Assembly (NCBI GenBank): GCA_963739615.1
Contig: CAVUBD010000025.1
Coordinates: 62,001-126,000 of the forward strand
Length of the DNA stretch: 64,000 bases
Source: Palsa-504 sp963739615
GTDB taxonomy: Bacteria; Actinomycetota; Actinomycetes; Streptosporangiales; Streptosporangiaceae
Direction of reading: 5' to 3'
Numbering within the stretch: the stretch's first letter is position 1; every line of letters starts with the position of its first letter. This document shows positions 23,046 to 32,116 of this stretch, in pieces. Below the pieces are notes generated by a model, which worked only from the letters and a program-made list of their open reading frames with translations, ran no database searches and had not been told where the DNA came from. The translations under genes were made by a program, and so were the position numbers.

Positions 23046-23528
23046 GTGGCACTGTACGCGGCCTACGGCAGCAACATGGACCCAGCCCAGATGCTGTTGC
23101 GCTGCCCGCACTCACCCCAGCGGGGAACCGGCTGGCTGGAGGGATGGCGGCTGGCGTTCGGCGGGGAAGACATCGGCTGGGACGGGGCCATGGCGACGGT
23201 CGTCGAGGAGGCCGGCGCCCGCGTCTTCGCGGTGCTCTACGACGTGCCGGAAAACGACGAGAAGGAACTCGACAACTGGGACGGGGTCAGCCTCGGCTAC
23301 TACCGCAAGGCCAAGGTCCGGGTGCAAACCCTCGACGGCGACCTGCTGGCGTGGCTCTACGTGCTCAACTTCTACGAGGGCGGGCTGCCGTCGGCCAGCA
23401 AGGTCGGCATCCTGGCCGACGCCGCCGAGGCGGGCGGCGCCCCGGCCGACTACGTGGCGGCGCTGCGTGCGCTGCCCTGCGCCAAGCTCGGTGACGCCAG
23501 TGCCGGGCCCGAGCCGCCCTGGCGCTGA
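23046..23528 (+). CDS. Gamma-glutamylcyclotransferase-fold (GGCT/AIG2-like) protein
   Basis: 160 aa, GTG start. The YGSNMD motif at residues 6-11 and the later catalytic-region Glu residues (DEKELDNWDG) place it in the GGCT family, which forms 5-oxoproline from gamma-glutamyl compounds or acts on related amides. In actinomycetes such a gene commonly neighbours the flavoprotein dehydrogenase whose remnant lies just to the left. There is no ribosome site, which fits the leaderless promoter noted at 23010-23038. Substrate unknown. Confidence 0.75.
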   Translation: MALYAAYGSNMDPAQMLLRCPHSPQRGTGWLEGWRLAFGGEDIGWDGAMATVVEEAGARVFAVLYDVPENDEKELDNWDGVSLGYYRKAKVRVQTLDGDLLAWLYVLNFYEGGLPSASKVGILADAAEAGGAPADYVAALRALPCAKLGDASAGPEPPWR

Positions 23529-23565
23529 CCGGCCGGCGTGGGTGGTGAGCCAGGGGCGCTGGTGC

Positions 23566-24336
23566 TCAGGTGAGGCAGACGATCAGCAGGATCAGCGCGG
23601 GGATGATGACGGCGGCGATCGCCGCCCGGCTCCAGGTGCTGGTCAGCGGCTCGGACCAGCCCGGGTGGCCGGGGGCGGCCTCGGTTCCCCTGGCCCAGAC
23701 CGCCTCGGCCTGCACGGCGGTGGCGCGCTCGCTGAGGAGGCGGACGACCATCTCGGCGTCGGCCTCGGGCGTGGCGGCGGGGCTGGCCGCCGGACGGCGG
23801 TAGGACAGGTCACGGCCGCCGGAGTACAGGCCGAAGGACGAACGCCGGGACCCGGACGCGCGGCGTGCCCTGGCGTCGGCGGCGAACTGGCGCCGCCGGG
23901 AGTAATGCACGGCCCAGGCGCTGATCACCTTGTCCTGGTCCTGCTTGTCCCGTTGACAGTGCACCCGCAGCAGGTCGGCCAGGTCGACCTTGGCCACGCC
24001 CGACCAGCCGATCCGGTGATCGCGCAGCGGGTTGCGTACCGTCACCCCGGCCTCGTCCGCGATGATCCTGGGCCGCTGGGCCGTGACGTAGGCGATGCCG
24101 GTCACCAGCAGCAGCACGGCCGCCGCGACCACGGACAGGTGGTCCCGGCCCTGCACGGCCAGGTCGATCCAGTTGGCCACGGCGAAAAGCAGCCACACCA
24201 CCCAGACTACGACGGCGGTCGGCGACCGGAACGTCTGGACCGCGCCGTCGCCCCGGCTGCGGCCGCGCTTTTCCGGCGCGGTAATACCCGGCCGCGCGGG
24301 CCGCGGCGCGCCGTCAGAGGAGGAGCTGGCTGCCAT
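23566..24336 (-). CDS. Membrane protein with a PH-like domain
   Basis: 256 aa from ATG 24336. Two transmembrane helices (about residues 40-58 and 65-83) are followed by a PH-like beta module (TAQRPRIIADEAGVTVRNPLRDHRIGWSGVAKVDLADLL). A long charged, Arg/Ser-rich cytoplasmic part leads to a C-terminal transmembrane helix (AAIAAVIIPALILLIVCL). This matches actinobacterial membrane proteins with the 'low molecular weight antigen 6' PH fold. Function unknown. An ATG ten codons upstream is possible. Confidence 0.65.
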   Translation of the reverse strand: MAASSSSDGAPRPARPGITAPEKRGRSRGDGAVQTFRSPTAVVVWVVWLLFAVANWIDLAVQGRDHLSVVAAAVLLLVTGIAYVTAQRPRIIADEAGVTVRNPLRDHRIGWSGVAKVDLADLLRVHCQRDKQDQDKVISAWAVHYSRRRQFAADARARRASGSRRSSFGLYSGGRDLSYRRPAASPAATPEADAEMVVRLLSERATAVQAEAVWARGTEAAPGHPGWSEPLTSTWSRAAIAAVIIPALILLIVCLT

Positions 24337-24409
24337 GCTGCCGTACTTTCCGCAATTAGCCCGCACCGGGGAGGGTGAGTCCGTTCCAGGGTAGCTGGCG
24401 GGGGGAGGA

Positions 24410-25669
24410 TCAGGCGCCGGTGACGCCGGGCAGCGGCTGGGCGACGATCGCGCCGTCGTCCCACAGGGCGTTGACCGCCGTCGCGGCCATCACCCTGACG
24501 CCGACGCCGATGGCCCGCTCGTCGATGTCGAACGTCGGCTGGTGGATGTCGTGCGACACGACCGAGCCGGGCACCCGGGTACCCAGCCGGGCCAGCGCCC
24601 CGGGGATCGACTCCAGGTACCAGGCGAAGTCCTCGCCGCCGAGGCTCTGCGGCGTCTGCACGACCGAGCCCGCGCCGAGCACGCCGAGCGCGGCGGCGGA
24701 GATCATGGCCGTGCTGGCCTGGTCGTTGACCGTGGGCGGCACGTAGCGCTGGTAGCTGAAGTCGGCCTGCAGCCCGTAGGCGGAGGCCACCGAGTCGATG
24801 AGCGCCTTGAGCAGGTCGGGCGCGGTGTGCCAGGCCTCGTCGTCGAGGCAGCGCACGGTGCCCTCGACGATGCCGCTGTCGGGGATGGCGTTGGCGACCG
24901 TGCCCGCGCTGACCCGGCCCCAGACCAGGCTGAGGCTGGACCGCGGATCGACCCGGCGGGACAGCGCGGCCGGAACCTCGGTGATGACCTTGCCGAGGGC
25001 GTAGATCAGGTCCGTGGTCAGATGCGGCCGGGCGGTGTGGCCGCCTGGCCCGGACACCCGCACCTCGATCCGGTCGCAGGCCGCGGTGATCGGCCCGGAG
25101 CGGACGCCGAGCTGCCCGGCGTCAAGCCGGGGGTCGCAGTGCAGCGCGAAGATCCGGCCGACCGAGGCGATGCCCCCGGCCGCGAGCACGTCAAGCGCGC
25201 CGCCTGCGGCTTCCTCGGCGGGCTGGAAGATGAGCCTGACCCGCCCGGGCAGCAGGCCGGCCTCGGCCTGCTTAGCCAGGAACAGCCCGGCCCCGAGCAA
25301 GATGGCGGTGTGCGCGTCGTGGCCGCAGGCATGACAGGCGTTCGGCACGGTGGAGCGATAGGGCACGTCCTTCTCGTCCGCCATGGCCAGCGCGTCAAGG
25401 TCGGCTCGCAGGGCTACCACGGACCGTTCGGCATAAGGCTTTTGATCTGAGCCGATGTCGACGAGCAGGCCCGTCCCCTTGGGCAGGATCACCGGGCGCA
25501 GGCCCTCCGCGGCCAGCCGCAGCGCGACCCGCCGGGTGGTGCGGTGCTCAGCGTGGGCGAGCTCGGGGTTCGCGTGCAGGTCGCGGCGGAATTCGATCAG
25601 CTCGGCCTCGTGCTCGGCGAGGAACGCGTCCAGATCCGCGAGCAGGTCATTGCCTTCCATGCCCACCAT
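24410..25669 (-). CDS. M20 family amidohydrolase/peptidase
   Basis: 419 aa. It is a di-metal amidohydrolase of the M20D (hippurate/IAA-amino-acid hydrolase, AbgB-like) group. Metal ligands are visible in CHACGHDAHT, the catalytic Glu pair in FQPAEEAAGG, and the HCDP and GGEDF segments near the C-terminus. A lid/dimerisation domain spans about 190-310. It likely hydrolyses N-acyl or N-aroyl amino acids. The start at 25669 overlaps the stop of the upstream YbdK-type ligase gene by 23 nt, suggesting co-translation. ATG 25660 is an alternative start. Confidence 0.85.
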   Translation of the reverse strand: MVGMEGNDLLADLDAFLAEHEAELIEFRRDLHANPELAHAEHRTTRRVALRLAAEGLRPVILPKGTGLLVDIGSDQKPYAERSVVALRADLDALAMADEKDVPYRSTVPNACHACGHDAHTAILLGAGLFLAKQAEAGLLPGRVRLIFQPAEEAAGGALDVLAAGGIASVGRIFALHCDPRLDAGQLGVRSGPITAACDRIEVRVSGPGGHTARPHLTTDLIYALGKVITEVPAALSRRVDPRSSLSLVWGRVSAGTVANAIPDSGIVEGTVRCLDDEAWHTAPDLLKALIDSVASAYGLQADFSYQRYVPPTVNDQASTAMISAAALGVLGAGSVVQTPQSLGGEDFAWYLESIPGALARLGTRVPGSVVSHDIHQPTFDIDERAIGVGVRVMAATAVNALWDDGAIVAQPLPGVTGA

Positions 25670-26813
25670 CCCCCCCGGTGCAGAACCTGTCTTCGGCGAA
25701 CTCGGTCACGAGCGCGTCGACCACGCTGACCAGGTCCCCGGTACGCGAGTAGACGGCGCGCTGCCGTTCGTAGGAGGCGCCTTGCTCGAGCACGTCGCAG
25801 GCCACGCTGAGCTCATCGGTGCAGCCGAGCCGGACGGCGACCGGCTCGAGCTCGGCGATCAGCTCGTAAAGGTCGTCGCGCAGCGGCGCGGTGGCGCCTT
25901 CCTCGTCAGTGATCACGATCGCATCCAGCCCGTACCTGGTCGCGCGCCACTTGTTGTCCCTGACCACCCAGGGTGAAGGGGACGGCAGGGTGTAGCCGCG
26001 GTCCAGCTGGGAGTCGAACAGCTGGACCAGGCATTGCGAGAGCGCCGCGACCATGCCCACCTCGCGGAGCGTCGGCAGGCCGTCGAACATGCGGATCTCC
26101 ACGGTGCCGAAGTCCGGGTGCGGCCGGATGTCCCACCAGACCTCCTTGATGCTGCGGATTGTCCCCGCCCGCAGCAGGGTGTCCATGTAGTCTTCGAACT
26201 GCTTCCAGTCCGTTAGCCGGAGCGGGGTACCCGCCGTCGGCAGCGCGCCAAAGGTCACGGACCTGCTGGAGGCAAGCCCGGTGTCGTACCCGCACCAGAA
26301 TGGGCTCGATGCGGTTATCGCGAGAAAGTGCGGAAGATAGGCGGCGAGGGCATTGACGATCGGAATCGCCTTGCTCCCGTCACGAATCCCCACATGTACG
26401 TGTACGCCGAAGGTCTGAATCCGGCGGGCAAGCCACTGCATTTGCTCGACAAGCTCCGCGTAGCGCTGGATAGGCGCCATCGTCGCGTCACGCCAGTCAC
26501 TCACCGGGTGAGTGCCGGCGCATGCTAGCAGGATACCGTGATCGGCCGCCATGCGCTGGAGTTCGGTGATCGTCTCGGCGAGGTCGTCTTTCGCCTCTGA
26601 CACCGTGCTGCAGATGCCGGTGACCAGCTCAAGCGTGGACTGCATCAGCTCATGGCGGATCCGCGGATGCTCGCCGGTGTCGGCGGCCACGGGCAGTTCG
26701 TCGAGCAGTTTGCCGGCTTCCTGGCGCAGCAGCCTGGTCTGCGCGTCGATAAGCTGCACCTCCCATTCGACGCCGAGCGTGGCGCCGCGGGAAGGATTCC
26801 ACTCGATAGCCAT
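25647..26813 (-). CDS. YbdK-type carboxylate-amine ligase (GCS2 family)
   Basis: 388 aa. LGVEWEVQLID at the N-terminus, FGVHVHVGI (ATP/metal site), RPHPDFGTVEIRMFDG and the DNKWRATRYGLDA segment are diagnostic of the GCS2/YbdK family of ATP-dependent weak gamma-glutamyl ligases. In actinomycetes members may ligate glutamate to amines; they should not be called GshA without evidence. It is upstream of and overlaps the M20 hydrolase gene, which might cleave related amide bonds. Confidence 0.85.
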   Translation of the reverse strand: MAIEWNPSRGATLGVEWEVQLIDAQTRLLRQEAGKLLDELPVAADTGEHPRIRHELMQSTLELVTGICSTVSEAKDDLAETITELQRMAADHGILLACAGTHPVSDWRDATMAPIQRYAELVEQMQWLARRIQTFGVHVHVGIRDGSKAIPIVNALAAYLPHFLAITASSPFWCGYDTGLASSRSVTFGALPTAGTPLRLTDWKQFEDYMDTLLRAGTIRSIKEVWWDIRPHPDFGTVEIRMFDGLPTLREVGMVAALSQCLVQLFDSQLDRGYTLPSPSPWVVRDNKWRATRYGLDAIVITDEEGATAPLRDDLYELIAELEPVAVRLGCTDELSVACDVLEQGASYERQRAVYSRTGDLVSVVDALVTEFAEDRFCTGGDGGHGRQ

Positions 26814-26865
26814 GGCCGGCCCTTCGTGCTCGGTGCTCCGCGCGTGATGCTAGGGCCCGGAATAG

Positions 26866-28443
26866 TCAGATTCTTTCTGGCTGGTATTCGCCCCATACCT
26901 CCCGTAGCGCGTCGCAGACCTCACCAAGAGTGGCGTCCGCTCGCAGTGCGTCGCGGAGCGGGTAAAGCACGTTGTCGGTGCCTTCGGCGGCCGATTTCAG
27001 CGCGGAAATGGCGCGGCCGAACGCGGCCTGGTCGCGCTGCTCGCGCAGGCCGGCCAGCTTGGCCGCCTGCTCCGCCGCCAGGGCCGGGTCGACGTGCGGC
27101 GGCGCGTAGGGCTCCTCGCCATCTGTGCTGAACTTGTTCACTCCGACGATCACCCGCTCGCCCGCGTCGATTTCCTGCGCCACCTGGTAGGCCGTGCCCT
27201 CGATCTCGGCCTTCTGGAAGCCGCGCTCGATGGCCGCCACCGCGCCGCCCATGCCCTCGATGCGCTTCATCAGGTCGTTCGCGGCGTCGGCGATGTCATG
27301 GGTCATCGACTCGATCGCGTAAGAGCCTGCGAACGGGTCCACCGTGGCGGTCAGGTCGCTTTCGTAGGCGATCACCTGCTGGGTCCGCAGGGCCAGCCGG
27401 GCCGCCTTGGCGCTGGGCAGCGCGAGCGCCTCGTCGAAGGAATTGGTGTGCAGCGACTGCGTCCCGCCCAGCACCGCCGCCAGGGCCTGCAGGCTCACCC
27501 GGATCAGGTTCACCTCCGGCTGCTGCGCGGTGAGCTGGACGCCGGCCGTCTGGGTGTGGAAGCGCAGCATCTGCGACCGCGGGTCCTTGGCGTGGAACTC
27601 GTCTTTCATGATGCCGGCCCAGAGCTTGCGCGCGGCGCGGAACTTCGCCACCTCCTCGAGCAGCGTGGTGCGGGCGACGAAGAAGAAGGAAAGCCGGGGC
27701 CCGAACTCATCGACGTCCAGGCCGGAGCTGATCGCGGCCCGGACGTACTCCCTGGCGTTGGCCAGCGTGAACGCGATCTCCTGCACCGGCGTCGCGCCTG
27801 CCTCGGCCATGTGGTAGCCGGAGATGGAGATCGTGTTCCACTTCGGCAGCTCTTTGCGGCAGTAGGCGAAGGTGTCGGCCACCAGGCGCAGCGACGGGCG
27901 CGGCGGGTAGATGTAGGTGCCCCGGGCGATGTACTCCTTGAGCACGTCGTTCTGGATCGTGCCGGTCAGCTGGTCCGGCCGCGCGCCCTGTTCCTCGCCG
28001 ACCGCCTGGTACATCAGCAGCAGGACCGCGGCGGGCGCGTTGATCGTCATCGAGGTGGACACGTTATCGAGCGGGATGTCGCGGAAGAGCGTGCGCATGT
28101 CATCGACGGAGTCGATGGCCACGCCGACCTTGCCCACCTCGCCGCGGGCGACCGGGGCGTCGGAGTCGTATCCCATCTGCGTGGGCAGGTCAAAGGCCAC
28201 GGAAAGCCCGGTGGTGCCCGCCTCTATCAGTTCGTGATAACGGCGGTTGGACTCCTTGGCGGTGGAGAAGCCGGCGTACTGCCGCATCGTCCACGGGCGG
28301 TCCACATACATTCGCGGATACACTCCGCGAGTGAACGGATACTTTCCCGGCTGGCCGAGCTCCTCCTCTGGCCGGAAATCCGTAAGTTTGCTGTCGTCGT
28401 AGACGGGGGCGACGGGGAGTCCTGACTCGGACATGCGTTCCAT
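26866..28443 (-). CDS. Adenosylcobalamin-dependent acyl-CoA mutase, large subunit (methylmalonyl-CoA mutase-like)
   Basis: 525 aa, catalytic TIM-barrel subunit without a fused B12 domain. PWTMRQYAGFSTAKESN contains the Tyr equivalent to MCM Tyr89; TIQNDVLKEYIARGTYIYPP contains the Arg equivalent to MCM Arg207. Isobutyryl-CoA mutase has Phe and Gln at those places, so a methylmalonyl-CoA-like substrate is favoured. SGYHMAEAGA carries the conserved His, and HTQTAGVQLTAQQPEVNLIRV is intact. The B12-binding small subunit is not in this window. ATG 28443 (GGAG 3 nt before) or 28434 are plausible starts. A longer reading to 28821 is opposite the carboxypeptidase repeats and is rejected. Confidence 0.85.
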   Translation of the reverse strand: MERMSESGLPVAPVYDDSKLTDFRPEEELGQPGKYPFTRGVYPRMYVDRPWTMRQYAGFSTAKESNRRYHELIEAGTTGLSVAFDLPTQMGYDSDAPVARGEVGKVGVAIDSVDDMRTLFRDIPLDNVSTSMTINAPAAVLLLMYQAVGEEQGARPDQLTGTIQNDVLKEYIARGTYIYPPRPSLRLVADTFAYCRKELPKWNTISISGYHMAEAGATPVQEIAFTLANAREYVRAAISSGLDVDEFGPRLSFFFVARTTLLEEVAKFRAARKLWAGIMKDEFHAKDPRSQMLRFHTQTAGVQLTAQQPEVNLIRVSLQALAAVLGGTQSLHTNSFDEALALPSAKAARLALRTQQVIAYESDLTATVDPFAGSYAIESMTHDIADAANDLMKRIEGMGGAVAAIERGFQKAEIEGTAYQVAQEIDAGERVIVGVNKFSTDGEEPYAPPHVDPALAAEQAAKLAGLREQRDQAAFGRAISALKSAAEGTDNVLYPLRDALRADATLGEVCDALREVWGEYQPERI

Positions 28444-28498
28444 GTGCTCCAGGTTACTTCGAGCAGCCCCATAACCCATGAGTAGATCTGGGAGGCTT

Positions 28499-29950
28499 AT
28501 GCCCGACCGGTCCGGCCCGCGGGCCGCCGTCGCCGCCTGCGCCGCCGCCTGCGCCGCCGCCTGCGCCGCCGCCTGCGCGGCCTGCGCGGCCGCCTGCGCG
28601 GCCGTTGTGGTCGCGCTCGGGGCGGTCGCGCTCGGGGCGGTCGCGGTCGCGCTCGCGGTCGGGGCGGTCGCGGTCGGGGCGGTCGCGGTCGGGGCGGTCG
28701 CGGTCGGGGCGGTCTCGGTCCCGGTCGCAGGCGCCGCTACGCCCCCGTCTGCCTCGCCTGCTGCCCCGTCTGCTGCCTCGCCTGCTGCCCCGACGGCCGT
28801 GCCTGCTGCCCCGACGGCCATTGGCGGGGCCCGGCTGTCGAGCCACGGGGTGATCGTTCACTACGGGCCGGGTGCCTCCCCCCGGCTGCCCGGCGTGCAG
28901 GCCTCGGCGTTCGTCATCGCCGACGCCGGCACCGGCCAGGTGCTCGCGGCCAGGGACCCGCACGGCTGGTACCGGCCGGCCAGCACGCTCAAGGTGCTCA
29001 CCGCGATCGCGCTGATCCCGCGGCTGAACCCGGACGGCACGGTGGTCGCGACCAAACTGGCCGCCTCGGCCGTCCCGAACGTGGTGGGCCTCATCCCCGG
29101 GCAGGCCTACCGGATATCCGACCTGTTCACCGCGCTGCTGACGATATCGGCCAACGACGCCGCGATCGCGCTTGTCCAGGCGACCGGGTCGTTCGGCGCG
29201 GGGATGGCGATGCTCAACGCCGAGGCCCGGCACCTGCAGGCGGACAACACCGTCGCGATGGAGCCGAACGGGCTGGACGCTCCTGGGCAGCGCACGTCAG
29301 CCTACGACCTGGCGCTGATCGCCCGGCAGGCGCTGCGGCTGCCCGCATTCCTGAGATATGACCAGAGGGTTAACGCGCGGTTCCCGCTGAAAGCCAGGAA
29401 GTCGGTCACGATTCACAACCAGAACACGCTGCTCACCAGCTACCCGGGCGGCATCGGCGGAAAGATCGGCTGGACCAGCGCCGCGGGCGCCACCTACATC
29501 GGGATGGCCAGGCGCAACGGCGTCACGCTCATCGTGACGCTGCTGCACTGCCCGCCGCTGACCGAAATCACCTCCGCGGAAAGCCTGCTGAACTGGGGTT
29601 TCAAGGCCGACGGCCAGGTCACCCCGGTCGGCGCGCTGGTCGGCCCGGCTTCGATGCCGGCCGCCGTGCGGTCGGCGTCGGCGTCGGCGTCAGCTTCGAG
29701 GTCGGGTTCGGGTTCGGCGTCGGGTCTGGGTGCGGCGTCGGGTCTGGGTGCGGGTTCGGCGGGTTCGGGGCGCGGGGGCGGACACGCCGCGCCGGCCCGC
29801 TCGCATCAGGTCGCCGCGAGCCCGTCGGTGCTCACCGCGGCCGGGTTCAGCTGCGTGGCGCTGGTCGTCGCCGGCCTCGGTTTCGCCTGCAGCCGCCGCC
29901 AGCGCCCGGCTGCCAGGTACCAGCGGAGCAAGGTCAAGCCAAAGGCCTGA
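28499..29950 (+). CDS. Membrane-anchored serine D,D-carboxypeptidase (PBP5-like)
   Basis: 483 aa, ATG preceded by GGGAGG. The N-terminus is a hydrophobic signal/anchor made of Cys-Ala-Ala and Gly-Ala-Val repeats (residues 8-80). The S11-peptidase domain follows: S-x-x-K in PASTLKVLTA, S-x-N in ISANDAAIAL, and a KTG-box variant reading GGKIGWTSAAG (Thr replaced by Ile). It would trim D-Ala from peptidoglycan stem peptides outside the membrane. A Ser/Gly-rich linker and a C-terminal transmembrane helix (LTAAGFSCVALVVAGLGFAC) followed by Arg/Lys residues anchor it. It is divergent from the mutase gene with only 55 nt between them. Confidence 0.85.
   Translation: MPDRSGPRAAVAACAAACAAACAAACAACAAACAAVVVALGAVALGAVAVALAVGAVAVGAVAVGAVAVGAVSVPVAGAATPPSASPAAPSAASPAAPTAVPAAPTAIGGARLSSHGVIVHYGPGASPRLPGVQASAFVIADAGTGQVLAARDPHGWYRPASTLKVLTAIALIPRLNPDGTVVATKLAASAVPNVVGLIPGQAYRISDLFTALLTISANDAAIALVQATGSFGAGMAMLNAEARHLQADNTVAMEPNGLDAPGQRTSAYDLALIARQALRLPAFLRYDQRVNARFPLKARKSVTIHNQNTLLTSYPGGIGGKIGWTSAAGATYIGMARRNGVTLIVTLLHCPPLTEITSAESLLNWGFKADGQVTPVGALVGPASMPAAVRSASASASASRSGSGSASGLGAASGLGAGSAGSGRGGGHAAPARSHQVAASPSVLTAAGFSCVALVVAGLGFACSRRQRPAARYQRSKVKPKA
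28529..28730 (+). repeat. Low-complexity tandem repeats in the carboxypeptidase 5' end
   Basis: 28529-28606 consists of 12-bp GCCGCCTGCGCC-type units coding Ala-Ala-Cys-Ala. About 28607-28730 consists of 15-bp and 6-bp GGGGCGGTCGCGGTC-type units coding Gly-Ala-Val-Ala-Val. Adjacent copies are nearly identical. Confidence 0.8.
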
Positions 29951-30941
29951 GCAGGCCGGTGCGCTCCCGGACGGCGTCCATGGTCTGCCCGGCCACCTGG
30001 CGGGCCCGGGCGGCACCCGCGGCGAGCACGCGGTCCAGGCCGGCCTCGTCGGCCAGGATCCGCTCCGTCTGCTCCCTGATCGGGGTGAAGGTGGCGACGA
30101 TCAGCTCGGCCACGTCCTTCTTGAACCCGCCGTAACCAGCGCCCGCGTACTTGTCCTCCAGGGCGGCGACCGGCTCGCCGGACATCGCCGAGTAGATCCG
30201 CAGCAGGTTGGTCACGCCCGGCTTGGCCGCCGCGTCGACCCGTACCTCGGAGCCCGCGTCGGTGACCGCGCGGGCGATCTTCTTGCGGATCACGGCCGGG
30301 TCGTCTAGGACGTCGATGATGCCCTGCGGCGACGATGAGGATTTGCTCATCTTGGCCGTCGGGTCCTGCAGGTCGTAGATCTTGGCCACGTCGTCGAGGA
30401 TGTAGGGCTGCGGCGGCGTGAACGTCGGGCCGTACCGGTGGTTGAAGCGCTGGGCCAGCGTCCGGCTCAGCTCCAGGTGCTGCCGCTGGTCCTCCCCCAC
30501 CGGCACCTGGTCGGCCTGGTAAAGCAGGATGTCAGCGGCCTGCAGGATGGGATAGGTGAACAGGCCGACAGACGCCTGGTCCTGGCCATCCCTTGACGAC
30601 TTGTCCTTGAACTGGATCATCCGGCTGGCCTCGCCGAACCCGGTCAGGCAGCCCAGGATCCAGGCCAGCTCGGCGTGCTCGGCCACGTGGCTCTGCACGA
30701 ACAGCGTGCACCGGTCCGGGTCGAGCCCGGCGCCGAGCAGCTGAGCGGCGGCGACCCTGGTCCGCCGCGTCAGCAGGGCCGGGTCCTGGGGCACCGTGAT
30801 CGCGTGCAGGTCGACCACGCAGTAGAAGGCGTCGTAGCTGTCCTGCAGCGTCACCCACTGCCGGACCGCGCCCAGGTAGTTGCCGAGGTGGAAGGAATCG
30901 GCGGTGGGCTGGATGCCGGAAAGGACGCGGGGCTGAGCCAT
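29934..30941 (-). CDS. trpS: Tryptophan--tRNA ligase
   Basis: 335 aa, class I aminoacyl-tRNA synthetase that charges tRNA-Trp. The ATP-binding HIGH-type motif is SFHLGNYLG (residues 16-24), SGIQPTADSFH is the bacterial TrpRS N-terminus, and the KMSKS loop is intact (TAKMSKSSSS). Length is normal. Its 3' end overlaps the carboxypeptidase 3' end by 17 nt in convergent orientation. It lies just downstream of guaB3 (10-nt gap, same direction). Confidence 0.94.
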   Translation of the reverse strand: MAQPRVLSGIQPTADSFHLGNYLGAVRQWVTLQDSYDAFYCVVDLHAITVPQDPALLTRRTRVAAAQLLGAGLDPDRCTLFVQSHVAEHAELAWILGCLTGFGEASRMIQFKDKSSRDGQDQASVGLFTYPILQAADILLYQADQVPVGEDQRQHLELSRTLAQRFNHRYGPTFTPPQPYILDDVAKIYDLQDPTAKMSKSSSSPQGIIDVLDDPAVIRKKIARAVTDAGSEVRVDAAAKPGVTNLLRIYSAMSGEPVAALEDKYAGAGYGGFKKDVAELIVATFTPIREQTERILADEAGLDRVLAAGAARARQVAGQTMDAVRERTGLLRPLA

Positions 30942-30951
30942 GCGCAGGATT

Positions 30952-32085
30952 CTAGCGGCGACCGCGCGGCAGGCCGGAATCGGCGACGACCACCTCGACC
31001 CGCTGGAACTCCTTCAGGTCGGAGTAGCCGGCCGTCGCCATGGTCCGGCGCAGCGCCCCCATCAGGTTCATCGAGCCGTCGGGGACGGTGGAAGGGCCGT
31101 GCAGGATCTGCTCGAGCGTGCCGATCGTGCCGACCTGGACCCGGGCGCCCCTGGGCAGCTCGGTGTGGTTGGCCTCGCTGCCCCAGTGATAGCCGCGGCC
31201 GGGCGCCTGTTCGGCCCGGGCCAGCGGCGAGCCCACCATCACCGCGTCGGCGCCGATCGCCAGCGCCTTGGCGATGTCGCCGCTGCTGGTCATGGAGCCG
31301 TCGGCGATCACGTGCACGTAGCGGCCGCCGGACTCGTCCAGGTAGTCGCGCCGGGCCGCGGCCACGTCGGCGATCGCGGTGGCCATCGGCACCGCGACGC
31401 CGAGCACGGTCACGGTGGTGTGCCCCGAGCCGCCGCCGAAGCCCACAAGCACCCCGGCGGCGCCGGTGCGCATCAGGTGCAGCGCGGCGGTGTAGGTAGC
31501 GCAGCCGCCCACCACCACGGGGACATCGAGCTCGTAGATGAACTGCTTGAGGTTGAGGGGTTCGGCGCGGCCGGAGACATGCTCGGCCGAGACCGTGGTC
31601 CCCCGGATCACGAAGATGTCCACCCCCGCGTCGACGACCGCCTTGGCGTACTTCGCGGTGCGCTGCGGCGACAGGCTGGCCGCGGTGGTCACCCCGGCGC
31701 GCGCGATCTCCTCGATCCTGCGCCCGATCAGGTCCTGCGAGATGGGCTCGGCGTACATGGCCTGCAGACGCCGGGTCGCGGCCTGCTCGCCGAGTTCTGT
31801 CACCTCGGCGAGCAGCGGCTCAGGATCCTCGTACCGCGTCCACAGGCCTTCCAGGTCGAGCACTGCGAGCCCGCCGAGGCGGCCGATCTCGATCGCCGTC
31901 GCTGGCGACACCACGCTATCCATCGGGCAGGCCATCAGCGGCAGCTCGAACCGGTACGCGTCGATCTGCCAGGCGATCGACACCTCCTCCGGGTCCCGCG
32001 TCCGGCGGGCGGGCACGATACCGATCTCGCTGAGCGAGTACGCCCGGCGCCCGGTCTTGCCCCGGCCGATCTCCACGTCGCTCAC
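30952..32085 (-). CDS. guaB3: GuaB3-type IMP dehydrogenase family protein
   Basis: 377 aa. It is an IMPDH/GMPR-fold barrel without CBS domains: MACPMDSVVSPATAIEIGRLGGLAVLDLEGLWTRYEDP near the N-terminus is characteristic of actinobacterial GuaB3. VVVGGCATYTAALHLMRTGAAGVLVGFG replaces the classical IMPDH Cys loop (the segment carries Cys-Ala-Thr rather than Ser-x-Cys-x-T), and HVIADGSMTSSGDIAKALAIGADAVMVG is the phosphate-binding region. It is the usual neighbour of guaB in actinobacteria. Here guaB is frameshifted, so whether GuaB3 can compensate is an open question. Confidence 0.85.
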   Translation of the reverse strand: MSDVEIGRGKTGRRAYSLSEIGIVPARRTRDPEEVSIAWQIDAYRFELPLMACPMDSVVSPATAIEIGRLGGLAVLDLEGLWTRYEDPEPLLAEVTELGEQAATRRLQAMYAEPISQDLIGRRIEEIARAGVTTAASLSPQRTAKYAKAVVDAGVDIFVIRGTTVSAEHVSGRAEPLNLKQFIYELDVPVVVGGCATYTAALHLMRTGAAGVLVGFGGGSGHTTVTVLGVAVPMATAIADVAAARRDYLDESGGRYVHVIADGSMTSSGDIAKALAIGADAVMVGSPLARAEQAPGRGYHWGSEANHTELPRGARVQVGTIGTLEQILHGPSTVPDGSMNLMGALRRTMATAGYSDLKEFQRVEVVVADSGLPRGRR

Positions 32086-32116
32086 GGCTTCGCTCCGCTG
32101 GTCATGGCGGGGGAGG

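Noticed and set aside
28444..28821. N-terminal extension of the acyl-CoA mutase rich in Ala-Thr and Gln-Ala repeats
   Set aside because: It is the antisense of the carboxypeptidase signal-anchor repeats. Mutase homology begins at about 28434 and plausible starts exist there.
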